DNA of 64,000 bases from Buddleja alternifolia (lineage: Eukaryota > Streptophyta > Magnoliopsida > Lamiales > Scrophulariaceae). The notes under the pieces are model-generated. The model was given only the letters and a program-made list of their open reading frames with translations. It ran no database searches and was not told where the DNA came from. Each line of letters begins with the position of its first letter. The first letter of the stretch is position 1. The translations under genes were made by a program, and so were the position numbers. Shown here one piece after another: positions 33,154-45,346 of this stretch. The DNA lies in the NCBI GenBank assembly GCA_019426215.1, contig CM033391.1:5692708-5756707 (forward strand), in the 5' to 3' direction.

Positions 33154-35733
33154 ATGTCTGAGGTTCCGTTATATTATCGATATGACGGGTGAGTGGAAAG
33201 AAAATGAGGGACAAAATGGAGCATATGGATGGGTTTCAAAGAATGGTAATCAAATGAAGTGTGCATTAATAATAGATGATCCAGATACGGTAACACTTTT
33301 ACATTTACATGACCGGATATTTGAAAGGGCTCCTTTTGTTCGGACTAGAACAAATATTAGATTGAGTTACATTCCATCGTCATATACCGATTCTGGTCAT
33401 GTATATATTGAGAATGATTTTGATGCAAAGTGTTATCTTATGGACCATTGTAACACATCGAAAAATAGAATCATTCTATATGTTGAGCTAATGAGCAAAG
33501 ATGAAATTGACAATGGGCTTTTTGATAATAATAATGGTGGAAATGGTGATTTTTATATGGACATGGAAGAAAGAAGGGTTTGTGATACTTCATTTGCACA
33601 AATTCACAAGGATGGTAATATTAATGAGCCAATGTCCTTGGTCCTCTATCAAGATAAAACCTCAATAGCCTCTGTTCCAACTCCCTCGTCAGTTCCATCA
33701 TCAAATTGTATTGTTGGCGCCCCAACTCCCCCTAATACTACTCCAGACTTCCCTACTCGAATCCAACAACATCAACTTCTAGATGAAGATAACGATGAAG
33801 TTTTAGGGGATCACTGTGAACCACTTGTGGATGATGGCACTTGTCAAGCATTCAATTTTAGTGATGGCATTGATATTGCGATTGGAGCAGAATTCACTGA
33901 CAAAATAGAGTTGAGAAATCTGGTAGTAACCTCTTCACTAAAACATTGTTTCGATTTTTCCATAACGAAGTCAACCAAACAAAAATTTGTTGCGAAGTGT
34001 AAAATTGAGGATTGCAAGTGGAGGTTATATGCAGCAAAGGTTAAAGGATCAGGTAAATTCTCATTGCGAATTCACAATAAGTCACATACATGCTCCCCTG
34101 TTAGTGCCACAGAAAATAGACATGCGAAGTCTACTTCAAAGTTAGTTGCTGATATGTTGGCAAAGGATTTCCCAGGTAATCCAGACACACCTACGCCAAA
34201 GAAAATAATGTTCACAATGAAAAACACTTATGGTGTTGAAGTGACTTACTATAAGGCATGGAATGGCAAAAAAATAGCTAGAAGTACTATTAGGGGAGGA
34301 GATCTGAATGCTAGTTTTGCGATTCTTCCTAGTTATCTGTATACGTTGAAGAAGTTGAATTCTGGTACAATCTATCACTTGGTTAAAAATGAGAAGAACG
34401 AGTTTACTTCTCTTTTTTTTTTGCATTAGGGGCATGCATTGAAGGCTTCAAATATATGAGGAAGATAATTGCAATTGATGGGACTTGGTTGAAGACCAAG
34501 TATAAGGGCATATTACTTGTTTGCACTGCCCAAGACGCGAATAAACATCAATATCCAATTGCCTTTAGCATAGTTAAATCAGAAAGTGAAGAATCATGGA
34601 AATGGTTCCTGGAGAAACTTGTGGACATCATACCCGATGATGATGAATTGGTGATCATGTCAGACAGAAACCAGGGCCTCATTAACGCAGTTCCTAAAGT
34701 TTACCAGAAGGCTCAACACGGTTATTGTGCTTGGCATATTTCTCAAAATATTAAGTCGGGCGCTAAGTCAGGTCAGGCATTATTTTTTATCAAAATATTA
34801 TAATTTACAATTAGTATATTAAAGTCACACGTTAATGTTATTCTTCGAATTTTTCCCATTAATATAGGTAGGACCCCTGAAGACAGAGAAGCTGAAGGAA
34901 ATAGTAGTTTTAACTTGTTCATGGCTTGTGCTGAAGCATATACTTCAGATGAGTTTGATCGACTGTATAAGGTGTTAGGAAATAGGCATCCTTTTGCTGT
35001 TAAGTATCTTGAAAATCCCAAAAACGGTCTTCACCCTAAGAAATGGGCTAGGTGCTTCTTTGAGGGTATTCGTTATAACATTCTCACTACCAATGGCGCT
35101 GAGTCAATTAACTCGACCTTGAGATATGCTCGAAAGTATCTTTTGATACTTTTGTTTGATGAGATTGTTGAGAAAATCTCTGGGTGGTTCAATGATTACC
35201 GGAATGCAGCTTCTGAGGGGTCTTCCGCGCAACTACTAACTCCAACGGTGGAAAATGTGTTGTATGCAAGGAAACAAGAGTCCCTTCAAATTACCTATAA
35301 AGAATTAAATAGGGAAACAGGAGAGTACATTGTCTTTGACAACGAGGAGAGCTTCTTAGTTAATTGTTTTGATCAACAGTGCACTTGCCAGGTGTTTAAC
35401 TTGGACAAGCTTCCGTGCTCTCACGCCCTTGCAACAGTTTCGATTGGGTCGTGTATGCTAGGATTATGCTCAAAATACTATTGGAAATGTACATGGGCAT
35501 CATCATATGTACGGACAATATACCCCGTTCCAAGTCAATCAAAGTGGGTCGTCCCCGATGAAATAAAGATCGAGGAGTTGAAACCTCCTCCTAATGGTTC
35601 CGATGAGTTGGTAAAGTCCGGGAGGCCTGTGGTGAAAAGAAAGGCTTCCGCTGGAGAGGCGCGACCACCTCCCAAGAAAATATCCAAAAAACCAACTCGC
35701 AAGAAAACGAAGAAAAACCCAACCAAATTCTAA
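33154..35733 (+). pseudogene. MULE (mudrA-like) transposase, frameshifted
   Basis: The likely start is ATG 33154 just after a 3' splice site, but the frame shifts within 40 nt (about 33189). The main frame then runs to 34429. It breaks again in a T run (34413-34422) and continues through 34771. A 96-nt GT-AG intron (34772-34867) follows, and the last exon ends at 35733. Domains in order: acidic N-terminal region; MuDR-type N-terminal domain (FVAKCKIEDCKWRLYAAKV, IHNKSHTC); and MULE catalytic core with acidic residues in AIDGTWLKTKYKG, MSDRNQGL and NGAESINS plus the HGYCAWHI motif. A SWIM zinc finger (CTCQVF...LPCSHAL) and a Lys/Arg-rich tail follow. The two single-base breaks suggest a recently disabled gene. 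Confidence 0.9.
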
Positions 35734-35883
35734 AATGGAGATTGTGTCATTATTGTTTCTATGATTTCTTATAGAGTATTGGATAGTTTAATGAAAGTAG
35801 GACTTTATTTTTGGAAGATGGATTTTGATGTTCAAATGACAACGTGTATATTTATTTTATGATTTGGAAGATGGATTTTGATA

Positions 35884-36750
35884 TATTTATTTTTGATTTT
35901 TAATTGTTCCAGCAAATAAGTCATTAATTAATAATAAGTTATATAATACTTTATTAAAATTGGCACCTTTAATTATATAATACTCTATAAAAATATATTT
36001 ATTTTGTTATTTTTAATTGTATAATACTCTTATAAAAATTAATTATAATGTATTATACTATTAATTACTATACATGAGCTAGGCCCAAACTAAGCCAATA
36101 GTACCAACTAGAAGCTAGGCCCAAACATAAATATGATATGAGTTATTAATTAATAATAAGTTGTATAATACTTTATTAAAATTAGCACCTTTAATTATTT
36201 AATACTCTATAAAAATATATTTATTTTGTGATTTTTAATTGCATAATTCTCTTATAAAAATTAATTATAGTGTATTATACTATCAATTACTATACATGAG
36301 CTAGCCCCAAACTAACCTAATAGTACCAACTAGAAGCTAGACCCAAATATAAATATGATATGAGTCATTAATTAAGAATAAGTTGTATAATACTTTATTA
36401 AAATTAACACCTTTAATTATATAATACTCTATAAAAATATATTTATTTTGTGATTTTTAATTGTATTATACTCTTATAAAAATTAATTATAGTGTATTAT
36501 ACTATCAATTACTATACATGAGCTAGCCCCAAACTAACCCAATAGAACCAACTAGAAGCTAGGCCCAAATATAAATATGATATGAGTCATTAATTAAGAA
36601 TAAGTTGTATAATACTTTATTAAAATTAACACCTTTAATTATATAATACTCTATAAAAATATATTTATTTTGTGATTTTTAATTGTATAATACTCTTATA
36701 AAAATTAATTATAGTGTATTATACTATTAATTACTATACATGAGCTAGGC
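35884..36750. repeat. 222-bp tandem repeat, about four copies
   Basis: The phrase TATACATGAGCTAG recurs with exact 222-bp spacing (GAGCTAG at 36076, 36298, 36520 and 36742). Each unit also has TAAGTTGTATAATACTTTAT and CACCTTTAATTAT. It begins about 150 bp after the transposase stop codon. The four units are very similar, pointing to recent amplification. Confidence 0.9.
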
Positions 36751-36899
36751 AAATTATTCTTTTTAAAAGAAGTGTATAGATTATTCTTTTTAAAAGAAGT
36801 TTTCTATACGAAAAGGCAAATTAAATTATGTTTAAATTATACAAAGGTTTCATATTCGCCGCCATGTCCACAAACACACAAGATGACAACAATCTCATG

Positions 36900-37480
36900 A
36901 CAAAAGATCTAGTACGTAAACTTATAATATCATATATATATATATATAGTATAATAATATTATTTATATCTAAACCTAAACTATTTTGTGTTTGTAGAGA
37001 AATAACCCAAAAACCTAAACAATCCTATACCCTAAACCCTAAACTTACCCTAAACCTTAAAGTTACCCTAACCCCTGAAACACATATATAGATTGATGAG
37101 ATTTACTTATATATATATTTATATCAAATGTACTGAAATATTATTTATACTATATGAGATAAAATTAATTTCTTTCACGAATCGCGATAAATAGTAAATC
37201 CGAAATAAAAAAAAATTATTTATACTATATGAGATAAAATTAATTTCTTTCACGAACCGCGATAAATAGTAAATCCGAAATAAAAAAAATTATTTATAGC
37301 AGTTCGTTTTCGAACCGCTATAAATAATAAAAAATTATACATATTATTAATAACAGTTCATGATCGAACTGCTATTGATCACGTACCGACGATAGCTGTT
37401 CAATCACAAACCGCTATTGATCACAGTTCGCGTTCGAACCGCTATAAATAAAGTCCGAAATTAAAAAAAAAATATTAATA
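36900..37480. repeat. Telomere-like tract, 75-bp direct repeat and hairpins
   Basis: Positions 37015-37075 contain several degenerate copies of the plant telomere unit CCCTAAA. A 75-bp unit (TTATACTATATGAGATAAAA...) is repeated at about 37143 and 37218. From 37293 to 37460, AGCGGTTCGAA-like motifs alternate with their complements and form hairpins. No gene is seen. Confidence 0.7.
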
Positions 37481-37697
37481 ATAATTTCCCCCCAATTTTT
37501 ATCCCAAAAATTGAATTCTTCCCCCCATTTCTCCCAACTCTTTCTCTCTCTATACTCTCTAAAAATTGAATTCTTCCCCCCATTTCTCCCAACTCTTTCT
37601 CTCTCTCTACTCTCTCTATACTCTCTCTCTCTCTATCTCACTCCACCACCACCACCATGTACGTCGGCCCCCCTTCATCCTTTAATATATAGGTATT

Positions 37698-37742
<45 letters not shown>

Positions 37743-38473
37743 GATTTGTGTTATGTTATATATATTTTACATGATGTAATTTATGTTAGTTTAATTTGGT
37801 TTTTGTGATTTAGTATGTGAATTATATTTTAATTTCTTGATTGTTGTTATATATGTGTATGTTATGTTAATGAGAATTTTGTGATTGAAATAATGTTGGT
37901 CATATGTTAATTTTTTGATTATTGTTATATACATATGTTATGCTAAATGGGAATTTGTCGATTATATACATATGTTTTGCAATAGTGGATTATTTTGCAT
38001 ATTCCTTTCTCCTTCTTTTGGCATTACGAAAAAGTGGGTGGAATACATTGAAGTTCCAAAGCAGCAATTTTTTTTGGTTGGAGATATGACACCTTAGTAG
38101 TGTTTATTACAAGAAAATGCACCTCCTGCTTGCTTCATATAGTTGTCCAGCCATTTACTTATTGACTTTGGGGGTGTATCACAATTGAATTTGGCAGTTG
38201 GATTTGACAGAAAGTTGAGGAGGTAAGATTGCTTGAGGAGGTTCTCAAATTATAGCGATTAGCTTTGAAGAAGGTTTTGCTTTAGTAAGTTGAAAAGAGA
38301 GAAGAAGAGTCTCAGAAAAACGTCGAAGCAGCACAACAATTATGGTGTGAATGAGTTGTTTTTGTGTTTTGTGGAAAGGATTATGATGTTGTGGTTGTTA
38401 CCAAAAAAATACATGTATAAGCAAATGGATTGTGTTGTGAAATAAACTAAAAAAATAATTCAAAAAATATATA
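37481..38473. other. Non-coding spacer in the MULE: CT-rich repeat and (CA)n(TA)n
   Basis: A CT-rich segment with a duplicated CCCCCCATTTCTCCCAACTC block (37520 and 37577) is followed by a (CA)n(TA)n microsatellite (37699-37742). Bland AT-rich DNA follows to 38420. Short open frames here show no family resemblance. Confidence 0.55.
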
Positions 38474-39788
38474 TCAAATGGATTGTGTTGTTTTAGTGAC
38501 CATTTTCACAAGGAAAAAGATCCCTATTTGATTTAATGCATAAAGTTATTATTCATATATAAGCAAAATAAATAATTATATATACCAGTTAGATTGGTAA
38601 CCCGATCCATCCAGTATACATGTATATCGCTCAGATTGGTCACCAATCTAACCGGTATATTAAATTACACTAAATTAACAAAGTAAACTAAAGTTAGAAA
38701 CTTAAATTGTTTAGCTCACTATTTTCACATGAATAAATATATATTTATCCATCTATAATATATTACTTAATAAAGTGAAATAAACTAAAAACAATAATTC
38801 AAAAAAAATATATCAAATGGATTGTGTTGTTTTAGTGACCATTTTCACAAGGAAAAAGATCCCTATTTAATTTAATACATAAAGTTATTATTCATATATA
38901 AGCAAAAAAAATAATTATATATACCGGTTAGATTGGTAACCCGATCCATCCAATATACATGTATATCGCTCAGATTGGTCACCAATCTAACCGGTATATT
39001 AAATTACACTAAATTAACAAAGTAAACTAAAGTTAGAAACTTAAATTGTTTAGCTCACTATTTTCACATGAATAAATATATATTTATCCATCTATAATAT
39101 ATTACTTAATAAAGTGAAATAAACTTAAAAAAATTTATCAAATGGATTGTGTTGTTTTAGTGACCATTTTCACAAGGAAAAAGATCCCTATTTAATTTAA
39201 TACATAAAGTTATTATTCATATATAAGCAAAATAAATAATTATATATACCGGTTAGATTGGTAACCCAATCCATCCAGTATACATGTATATCGCTCAGAT
39301 TGGTCACCAATCTAACCGGTATATTAAATTACACTAAATTAACAAAGTAAACTAAAGTTAGAAACTTAAATTGTTTAGCTCACTATTTTCACATGAATAA
39401 ATATATATTTATCCATCTATAATATATTACTTAATAAAGTGAAATAAACTTAAAAAAAAATATCAAATGGATTGTGTTGTTTTAGTGACCATTTTCACAA
39501 GGAAAAAGATCCCTATTTAATTTAATACATAAAGTTTTTATTCATATATAAGCAAAATAAATAATTATATATACCGGTTAGATTGGTAACCCGATCCATC
39601 CAGTATATATGTATATCGCTCAGATTGTTCCCCAATCTAACCGGTATATTAAATTACACCAAATTAACAAAGTAAACTAAAGTTAAAAACTTAAATTGTT
39701 TAGCTCACTATTTTCACATGAATAAATATATATTTATCCATATATAATATATTACTTAATAAAGTGAAATAAACTTAAAAAAATATAT
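38474..39788. repeat. About 325-bp tandem repeat with an internal hairpin, four copies
   Basis: Units start TCAAATGGATTGTGTTG at 38474, 38813, 39138 and 39463 (spacings 339, 325, 325). Each contains the near-perfect stem TACCGGTTAGATTGGT ... ACCAATCTAACCGGTA separated by about 43 nt. Copies are nearly identical apart from an insertion in the first. The array ends about 160 bp before the 3' end of the DUF1985 gene. Confidence 0.92.
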
Positions 39789-39949
39789 AGTTAGTAGACT
39801 CCCAAATTTTTTGGCTAACACATATTCTAGCAACTTACAAATGGGACTTACATATTCCACACTATATATAAGCAAAATCCACAAAAATTAAATCACCAGT
39901 GAAAAAAATAAATCAGTTCAAGTTACAATATAGTAAATTACACAAGAAA

Positions 39950-41996
39950 CTATTTTCTTTTACTCAACACCCTTCGTGCCCTCGTCACATAAGCAGGACT
40001 CGTGAATGGGGGCTGCGTATATTTGGATTTCCTCTTCACCCTCTTTTCTTTGTTTTCATCAGTCACATTGCTTGATATCCCGTGTTCATCACCCTTATCG
40101 CCAATCGGATCATCATCCACCCGTTCAACACTATTCTGCACACCACAAACATCATCATCCCCAACCCAATCCTGCCCACCATATTCTTGCCCAACACGAT
40201 CATCATTGTCATCCTCTTCCCCGTGGTTAGACCGAGTCCATTTTACCACCTCTTCTACCTTCTCTTCCAACCGTTGTAGTCTTTCATTCTGAAGAGTCAT
40301 ATCACTTCTTAACTCAAATATATTTTCCATTAAGGATTCCAACATTTTAACCACATGATTGGTAGACTCAGAAGGTATTGTTGAACCACCTGCAACGTTG
40401 TCCTGTGCAGGTGTAGCAATGTGTTCAGAAGCAGTCACTCTTTTAAGGAACGAATAACGACCCTCAACATCTTCTCGCCAAATATCTTCAAAAAATACAC
40501 TGTCCCCATTCTCAAGTACAGTCGTCCACTGATCGGTAGTGGTGCCAATGGTAGTGATAGAGCGGTATTGATCGATAGGAGCAAAACCATGCATGTGGCT
40601 GGCTTGCAACTCCTCCGCCGTCGGTGCAAGTACGCTCCTGATATCCTGAAACTCTCAAAAATATAGAACTAATTAATACTATATCATATAATTTAGAATA
40701 TATAACATGCTGAATTTAAAGAACCAACCTTCGAGTTACCAACAACTTGTAGAATTAGGCCCAAAGATGGAGCTTGCTTTCTCAAATTGAATTGAGTGTT
40801 CCAATAGCAAATTCTCGGCAATTGGCCAATGATAACATCCCTCACACTCCCAATACTCGGTGACAATGCTGGAATACACTCAAACGGCAACAACTACAAA
40901 CCCGAAAAATCAAAATCCTGAAATAACAAACTACATAAATTAAAACACAGGACTTAATAATGGAATACAAAAATTTAATTACCATTAGTGGTAGAATGAA
41001 GCCACAACATGTCCACTGTGGATTTGTTGCACTACATAGTCTTCTGATGTTCAAATTTTGCACTTCCTTTATCAAATACCAATAACTCATTCTACCCCAT
41101 GGATAAGTGCGTGCAACATCAATGTCATCGACAATTTCAACCAAAGCGCCATCTATTTCACAATCTTCTGACTTGCGACTAAATAACACAGATGCCACAA
41201 AATATAACACTGCTAACTTCAACTTGTCTAACAAAAGGCTCTCCCTCTCTTGTTGCCTAACACTCCCACTTAAAGCTCCAACCTCTTCAGTAGGGATACT
41301 GAAGTTGCTAAGCATATTCCTTACAACCTTCAGTGTTATTTTTTTTTCGCCGAAACGTTCCTCGAAACCATCACCATGTAAAACCTCTGATGGATAAGGA
41401 GAGCTATTCAACCCGCTAATAAGTGTATGCTCCATTAGAGAGTACCGTACAGGGGTGCCATTCAAAACAAACCATAATTCAAGTTTTTTGTTCATGTGCA
41501 CTTGTCTGCTTAGAAGCATCCACAATGGACTTAGATATGTTTCTATGTAAGGGGCAACTTTAAAGAGATGGCCAAATTGTGAAGTCTTAAACCAATCCAA
41601 CCCATCAGGATGATCTTTCAAGCAATCTTCAATAAATTTTACTTCTTTTGCCAATTTGCAATGAGTCGCTAATTTACACTTGAAATTAAATTCATTTGGA
41701 GTCAATATAAGATTAGGTCGAGGAATATCATTTACGGCATTAACCTACGAATAAGTTATACAATATACTTCAAAAAAACTAACACAAATTTAATATACGA
41801 TTACAAGTAAAGTAGAAATCATTTTAATTTTACTTACCGGGATGAGATTTGGAGTTTGAGTGGGTGATTAGGTTACCGGTGGAGACACAAATTCTATTTG
41901 ATGACTAGGTAGCTGTGGGATGGAATTGGGATTGGGAGTGGGGCAAGTGGATGAGTTCGGTCTGGATCGATTACGTGACATCTTTACACGGGGCAT
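39950..41996 (-). CDS. DUF1985-domain protein carried by the MULE, four exons
   Basis: Minus-strand exons: 41996-41877, 41744-40983, 40893-40729 and 40645-39950, joining in frame to about 580 residues. The DUF1985 domain is in exon 2 (HCKLAKEVKFIEDCLKD, FGHLFKVAP, LELWFVLNGTPVRYSLMEH, then WGRMSYWYLIKEV). Exons 3 and 4 add FECIPALSP, a coiled coil (LRSDMTLQNERLQRLEEKVE) and a basic KEKRVKRKSK motif. DUF1985 occurs in plant MULE-associated proteins, often beside a Ulp1-type C48 peptidase, which is absent here. Using the donor at 41877 avoids an in-frame TAA present if the donor at 41838 is used, so exon 1 is the least certain part. Function is unknown; a role as an accessory protein of the MULE is inferred from position. 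Confidence 0.7.
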
Positions 41997-43132
41997 GGAA
42001 ACAGAAAGGTCGAAAAATCACAATTCAGATTCTACAATTACAAAGTTATTCTAAAAAAGGATTAGATTAAAAAATAAATGAATTCACAATTACGCAAAAG
42101 CATAGATTTCAAATATCTTTCGAATATCACAACTATTCCCTGAACAACAATCTAATTTTAAAAGATGAAATTAAAATTCTTTCCTCAATTAAAAAACTGA
42201 AATAAGATAAAACAATAACACACTTTGTTGAAATATATGAGGGCATATATGTAATTTTTAGTGTTTACAATTCTGTTTGTAGTTAGTCAAAATGTCAAAG
42301 TTTGTTAATTAGGTGAGTTTTTCATTTTTATCTTTATTAAAATAAGTTGAAAGCATATTTTTCAAATATATTGCAAAATTTCCCAATTACAGAAATCAAT
42401 GGCTTCTCTCTCTCAATCTCCCAAATACTAAATTCTTGATTTCAACATGGTTATCAAAGCAAAATCACGATCTCATGCCATCTAAGCTCTCATAAGCAAG
42501 ATTGAAGCAGATTTCTTGAATGATTTTAACAAACTTAACAGCAATCAATTGAGCTTTTCAATCACCTTTTCCTATAACCACAACATATAGATATCATAGA
42601 GACATACAATAATGCGATTCATGAAATTAATACACACAACATACAGAGAGGAAAAAAAAAACAAATTGAATTTGAACCCAAATTGAAATTAGGGATCTGT
42701 TAAAACCCAATCCCCCAAAATGACCGTTTCTTTTTCGCGTTAGAGAGAGATAAGTAGTATCTTCAACCTTGATTGACTGTTTCTTCTTCGTGTTCTTCGT
42801 AGTGTTCCTCGTAGTGTTCTTGTGTGCTTCTTCTCCTCACGTCTTCTTCTTTGTCTAGAGAGAGAGAGTGTTGAATTGTGTTGTTCCCTTTTCTTTTGTC
42901 CAGAGTCAAATTAAGTTGCTGGAGGGGATTGTTTTGCTCAAAGGGTATATAAGGTAATTAAATTAAATTAAGTTGCTTTATTTTTTTTATATCTCAGCGG
43001 GGCCGGTATATTTTGATTTGGAAAAAAATTGGGTCCACACCTTAATTAAAAAAATACCAAAAAAAAAGTAGAAGTCAAAGTGACTATTTACTTAATTACT
43101 ATGCAAAAAGAGACCGTTGGCTTAATTTTCCC
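41997..43132 (-). promoter_or_regulatory. Right terminus and 5' region of the MULE DUF1985 gene
   Basis: AT-rich non-coding sequence contains a GA/CT-rich leader-like zone (42740-42890) that mirrors the leader at 32395-32435 near the other end. The right TIR lies at about 43030-43132. No further ORF is supported. Confidence 0.45.
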
Positions 43133-43141
43133 GATAGAAAC

Positions 43142-43398
43142 CCTATCGTTACAACGAGAATTTCTAGTCCGCTCCCTGTTTGATCACACTCAAATATATT
43201 TTATAAAGCGAGTGATGAATCACGAGATACTTGTAATACATTCTCCTTGTAAAAACACTTGGGTGTGGCCGAGACTAGAGCTGACTAGAATTTTCCAGGT
43301 AAATTTTGCATTATTACTTTTATGTCAAAAAAAGGTTCAGTCGGGTAAAATTTAAAGTGGTTACCCTATAAAAGAAATGTACTCACCATTAAATATTC
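43142..43398. other. Short spacer between the MULE and the second copia
   Basis: The segment is open on the plus strand from 43080 to 43355 (partly inside the MULE), but no family is recognised. I treat it as non-coding. Confidence 0.4.
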
Positions 43399-43403
43399 AT
43401 TTC

Positions 43404-43710
43404 TGTTATGAAATAACTCCAAATATTATGAAATATATACAAATATTCTAAAGTAGAGAGACTAGAGAATTAAGAAGAGAATTCTTTCTTTGATTTTGGT
43501 GTGTCTTAACAATACAACTTCATGTCCTATTTATAGGCACAAAATAGTAGGTACAATTATTTCAAGAGTTGAGTGCATAATGGAAAAGATGGATTTACAA
43601 GTAGTGGAAGAGCAATGATCATCCACTATAACATAAAGAGGAGGAGAAATGATTATCCATCATATCATGTAGTGGAGGATACATGGACATCCATATAATT
43701 ATTCATAACA
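43404..43710 (-). repeat. 3' LTR of copia 2 (left on the map)
   Basis: This 307-bp LTR is near-identical to 48672-48978. The polypurine tract lies just inside it at about 43711-43723. Confidence 0.93.
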
Positions 43711-43931
43711 CTCCCCCTTGGATGTCCATCACTTAAGAATATGCCTCGTTAAAACCTTACTAGAAAAAACCCTGTGGGATAAAAACCTAGTGAAGGAAAA
43801 AGAGTACATAATTCTTTCAATACGCAATCAGATGCTGCCTCATTAAAAACCTTACCAGGAAAACCCAGTGGGAAAAACCTTGGTTAAGGGAAAAAGAGTG
43901 CAACGCGTATTATCTCCTCCTCATGACAATA

Positions 43932-44432
43932 TCAGTCAAGATCTTTAAGTCTACGTACTCCAATATTGTAGACTAGTTTTTCAAACGTTGCTGTGGGAAG
44001 TGCCTTGGTGAACAAATCAGCAAGATTATCACTGGAACGGATTTGTTGAACATTAATATCACCATTCTTCTGGAGATCATTAGTGAAAAAGAACTTTGGT
44101 GAAATATGTTTTGTTCTATCTCCTTTAATGTACCCTTCTTTCAATTGTGCGATACATGCGGAATTATCTTCATATAAGATCGTCGGGATCATTTTTCCAG
44201 AAGATAAACCACAAGTCCCTCGAATGTGTTGAATCATGGATCTTAACCAAACACATTCTCGATTTGTCTCGTGAATAGCCAAGATTTCTGCATGATTAGA
44301 TGATGTGGCCGATATAGTTTGTTTCATAGATCGCCATGAAATAGCCGTGCCACCATATGTAAATAAATAGCCCGTTTGTGAACGACCATTATGAGGATCA
44401 GACATATATCCAGCATCTGCATATCCAACCAA
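43932..44432 (-). pseudogene. Copia 2 RNase H
   Basis: This is the C-terminal RNase H of the polyprotein (GYADAGYMSDPHNG, SGYLF-type QTGYLFTYGGTAISW, ATSSNHAEILAI, LYEDNSACI, TKHISPKFF, NLADLFTKALP). A frame break (about 44440-44550) separates it from the RT. Confidence 0.9.
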
Positions 44433-44548
44433 TTCGGACTTGGGTACATTGAATAAAATAAGCCCATATCGATTGTTCCTCTAAGGTAGCGGAGTACCTG
44501 TTTAACCCCATTCCAATGCCTTCGTGTAGGAGAAGAACTATATCTTGC

Positions 44549-45346
44549 TCATAGATTAACAGCGAATGCTATATCAGGTCGAGTGTGACAAGCAAGATAC
44601 ATTAGTGCACCTATTGCACTTAGATATGGTACTTCAGGACCAAGTAATTCTTCATCATTTTCTCGAGGTCGAAAAGGATCTTTGTTCACATCTAGCGACC
44701 TTACGACCATCGGGGTGTTCAATGGATGTGATTTATCCATGTAGAATCGCTTTAACACCTTTGATATATAAGCATCTTGATATACAAAAATTCCGTTCTT
44801 TAAATATTCAATTTGCAACCCAAGGCAAAATTTTGTTCTTCCAAGATCTTTCATTTCAAATTCTTTCTTTAAACAATGAACAGTTTTTGAAATCTCTTCA
44901 GGAGTTCCAACGATATTTAAATCGTCAACATAAACTGTAATTATAACAAACTCATTTCCAGATCTTTTCATGAAAATACAAGGACAAATTTGATCATTCT
45001 TATATCCTTCCTTCAACAAATATTCACTGAGACGATTATACCACATTCGTCCAGATTGTTTCAGTCCATACAATGACTTACTTAATTTAATTGAATAATG
45101 TTCTCGAGAACTTGAATTATATGCTTCAGGCATATTAAATCCTTCAGGGATTTTCATATATATATCATTATCAAGCGAGCCATACAAATAGGCTGTAACA
45201 ACATCCATTAGACGCAAATCAAGTTTTTCATGCACTGCCAGACTTATTATATAACGAAAAGTAGTTGCATCCACCACAGGAGAATCAGTTTCCTCATAAT
45301 CTATGCCAGGTCGTTGCGAAAACCCTTGGGCAACAAGACGTGCCAT
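44549..45346 (-). pseudogene. Copia 2 reverse transcriptase
   Basis: This is an RVT_2 domain: ARLVAQGFSQRPGIDYEET, DVVTAYLYGSLD, LSKSLYGLKQSGRMWYNRL, catalytic YVDD in ITVYVDDLNIVG, then MKDLGRTKFCLGLQIEY. Upstream sequence (45350-45815) is frameshifted and contains a 43-bp tandem duplication (45412-45497). Confidence 0.92.

Larger units (their letters stand above)
32096..43132. mobile_element. Large Mutator-like element (MULE), 9-bp TSD GATAGAAAC
   Basis: This 11,037-bp element is flanked by the perfect 9-bp duplication GATAGAAAC (32087-32095 and 43133-43141). Its ends are diverged inverted repeats: left GGGACAATTGGGCAAATAGT, right (complement) GGGAAAATTAAGCCAACGGT, with shared TTTTGCATA, ATTAAGT and ATAGTC blocks further in. 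It carries a MULE transposase on the plus strand (33154-35733) and a spliced DUF1985 gene on the minus strand (39950-41996), transcribed toward each other from the two ends. Between them are 222-bp and about 325-bp satellites and several palindromes. Gene content identifies an autonomous-type MULE, but the transposase is now frameshifted. Confidence 0.88.

Noticed and set aside
38474..39788. CRISPR array
   Set aside because: Units of 325 bp without short unique spacers, in a plant nuclear context inside a MULE, mean this is a satellite.
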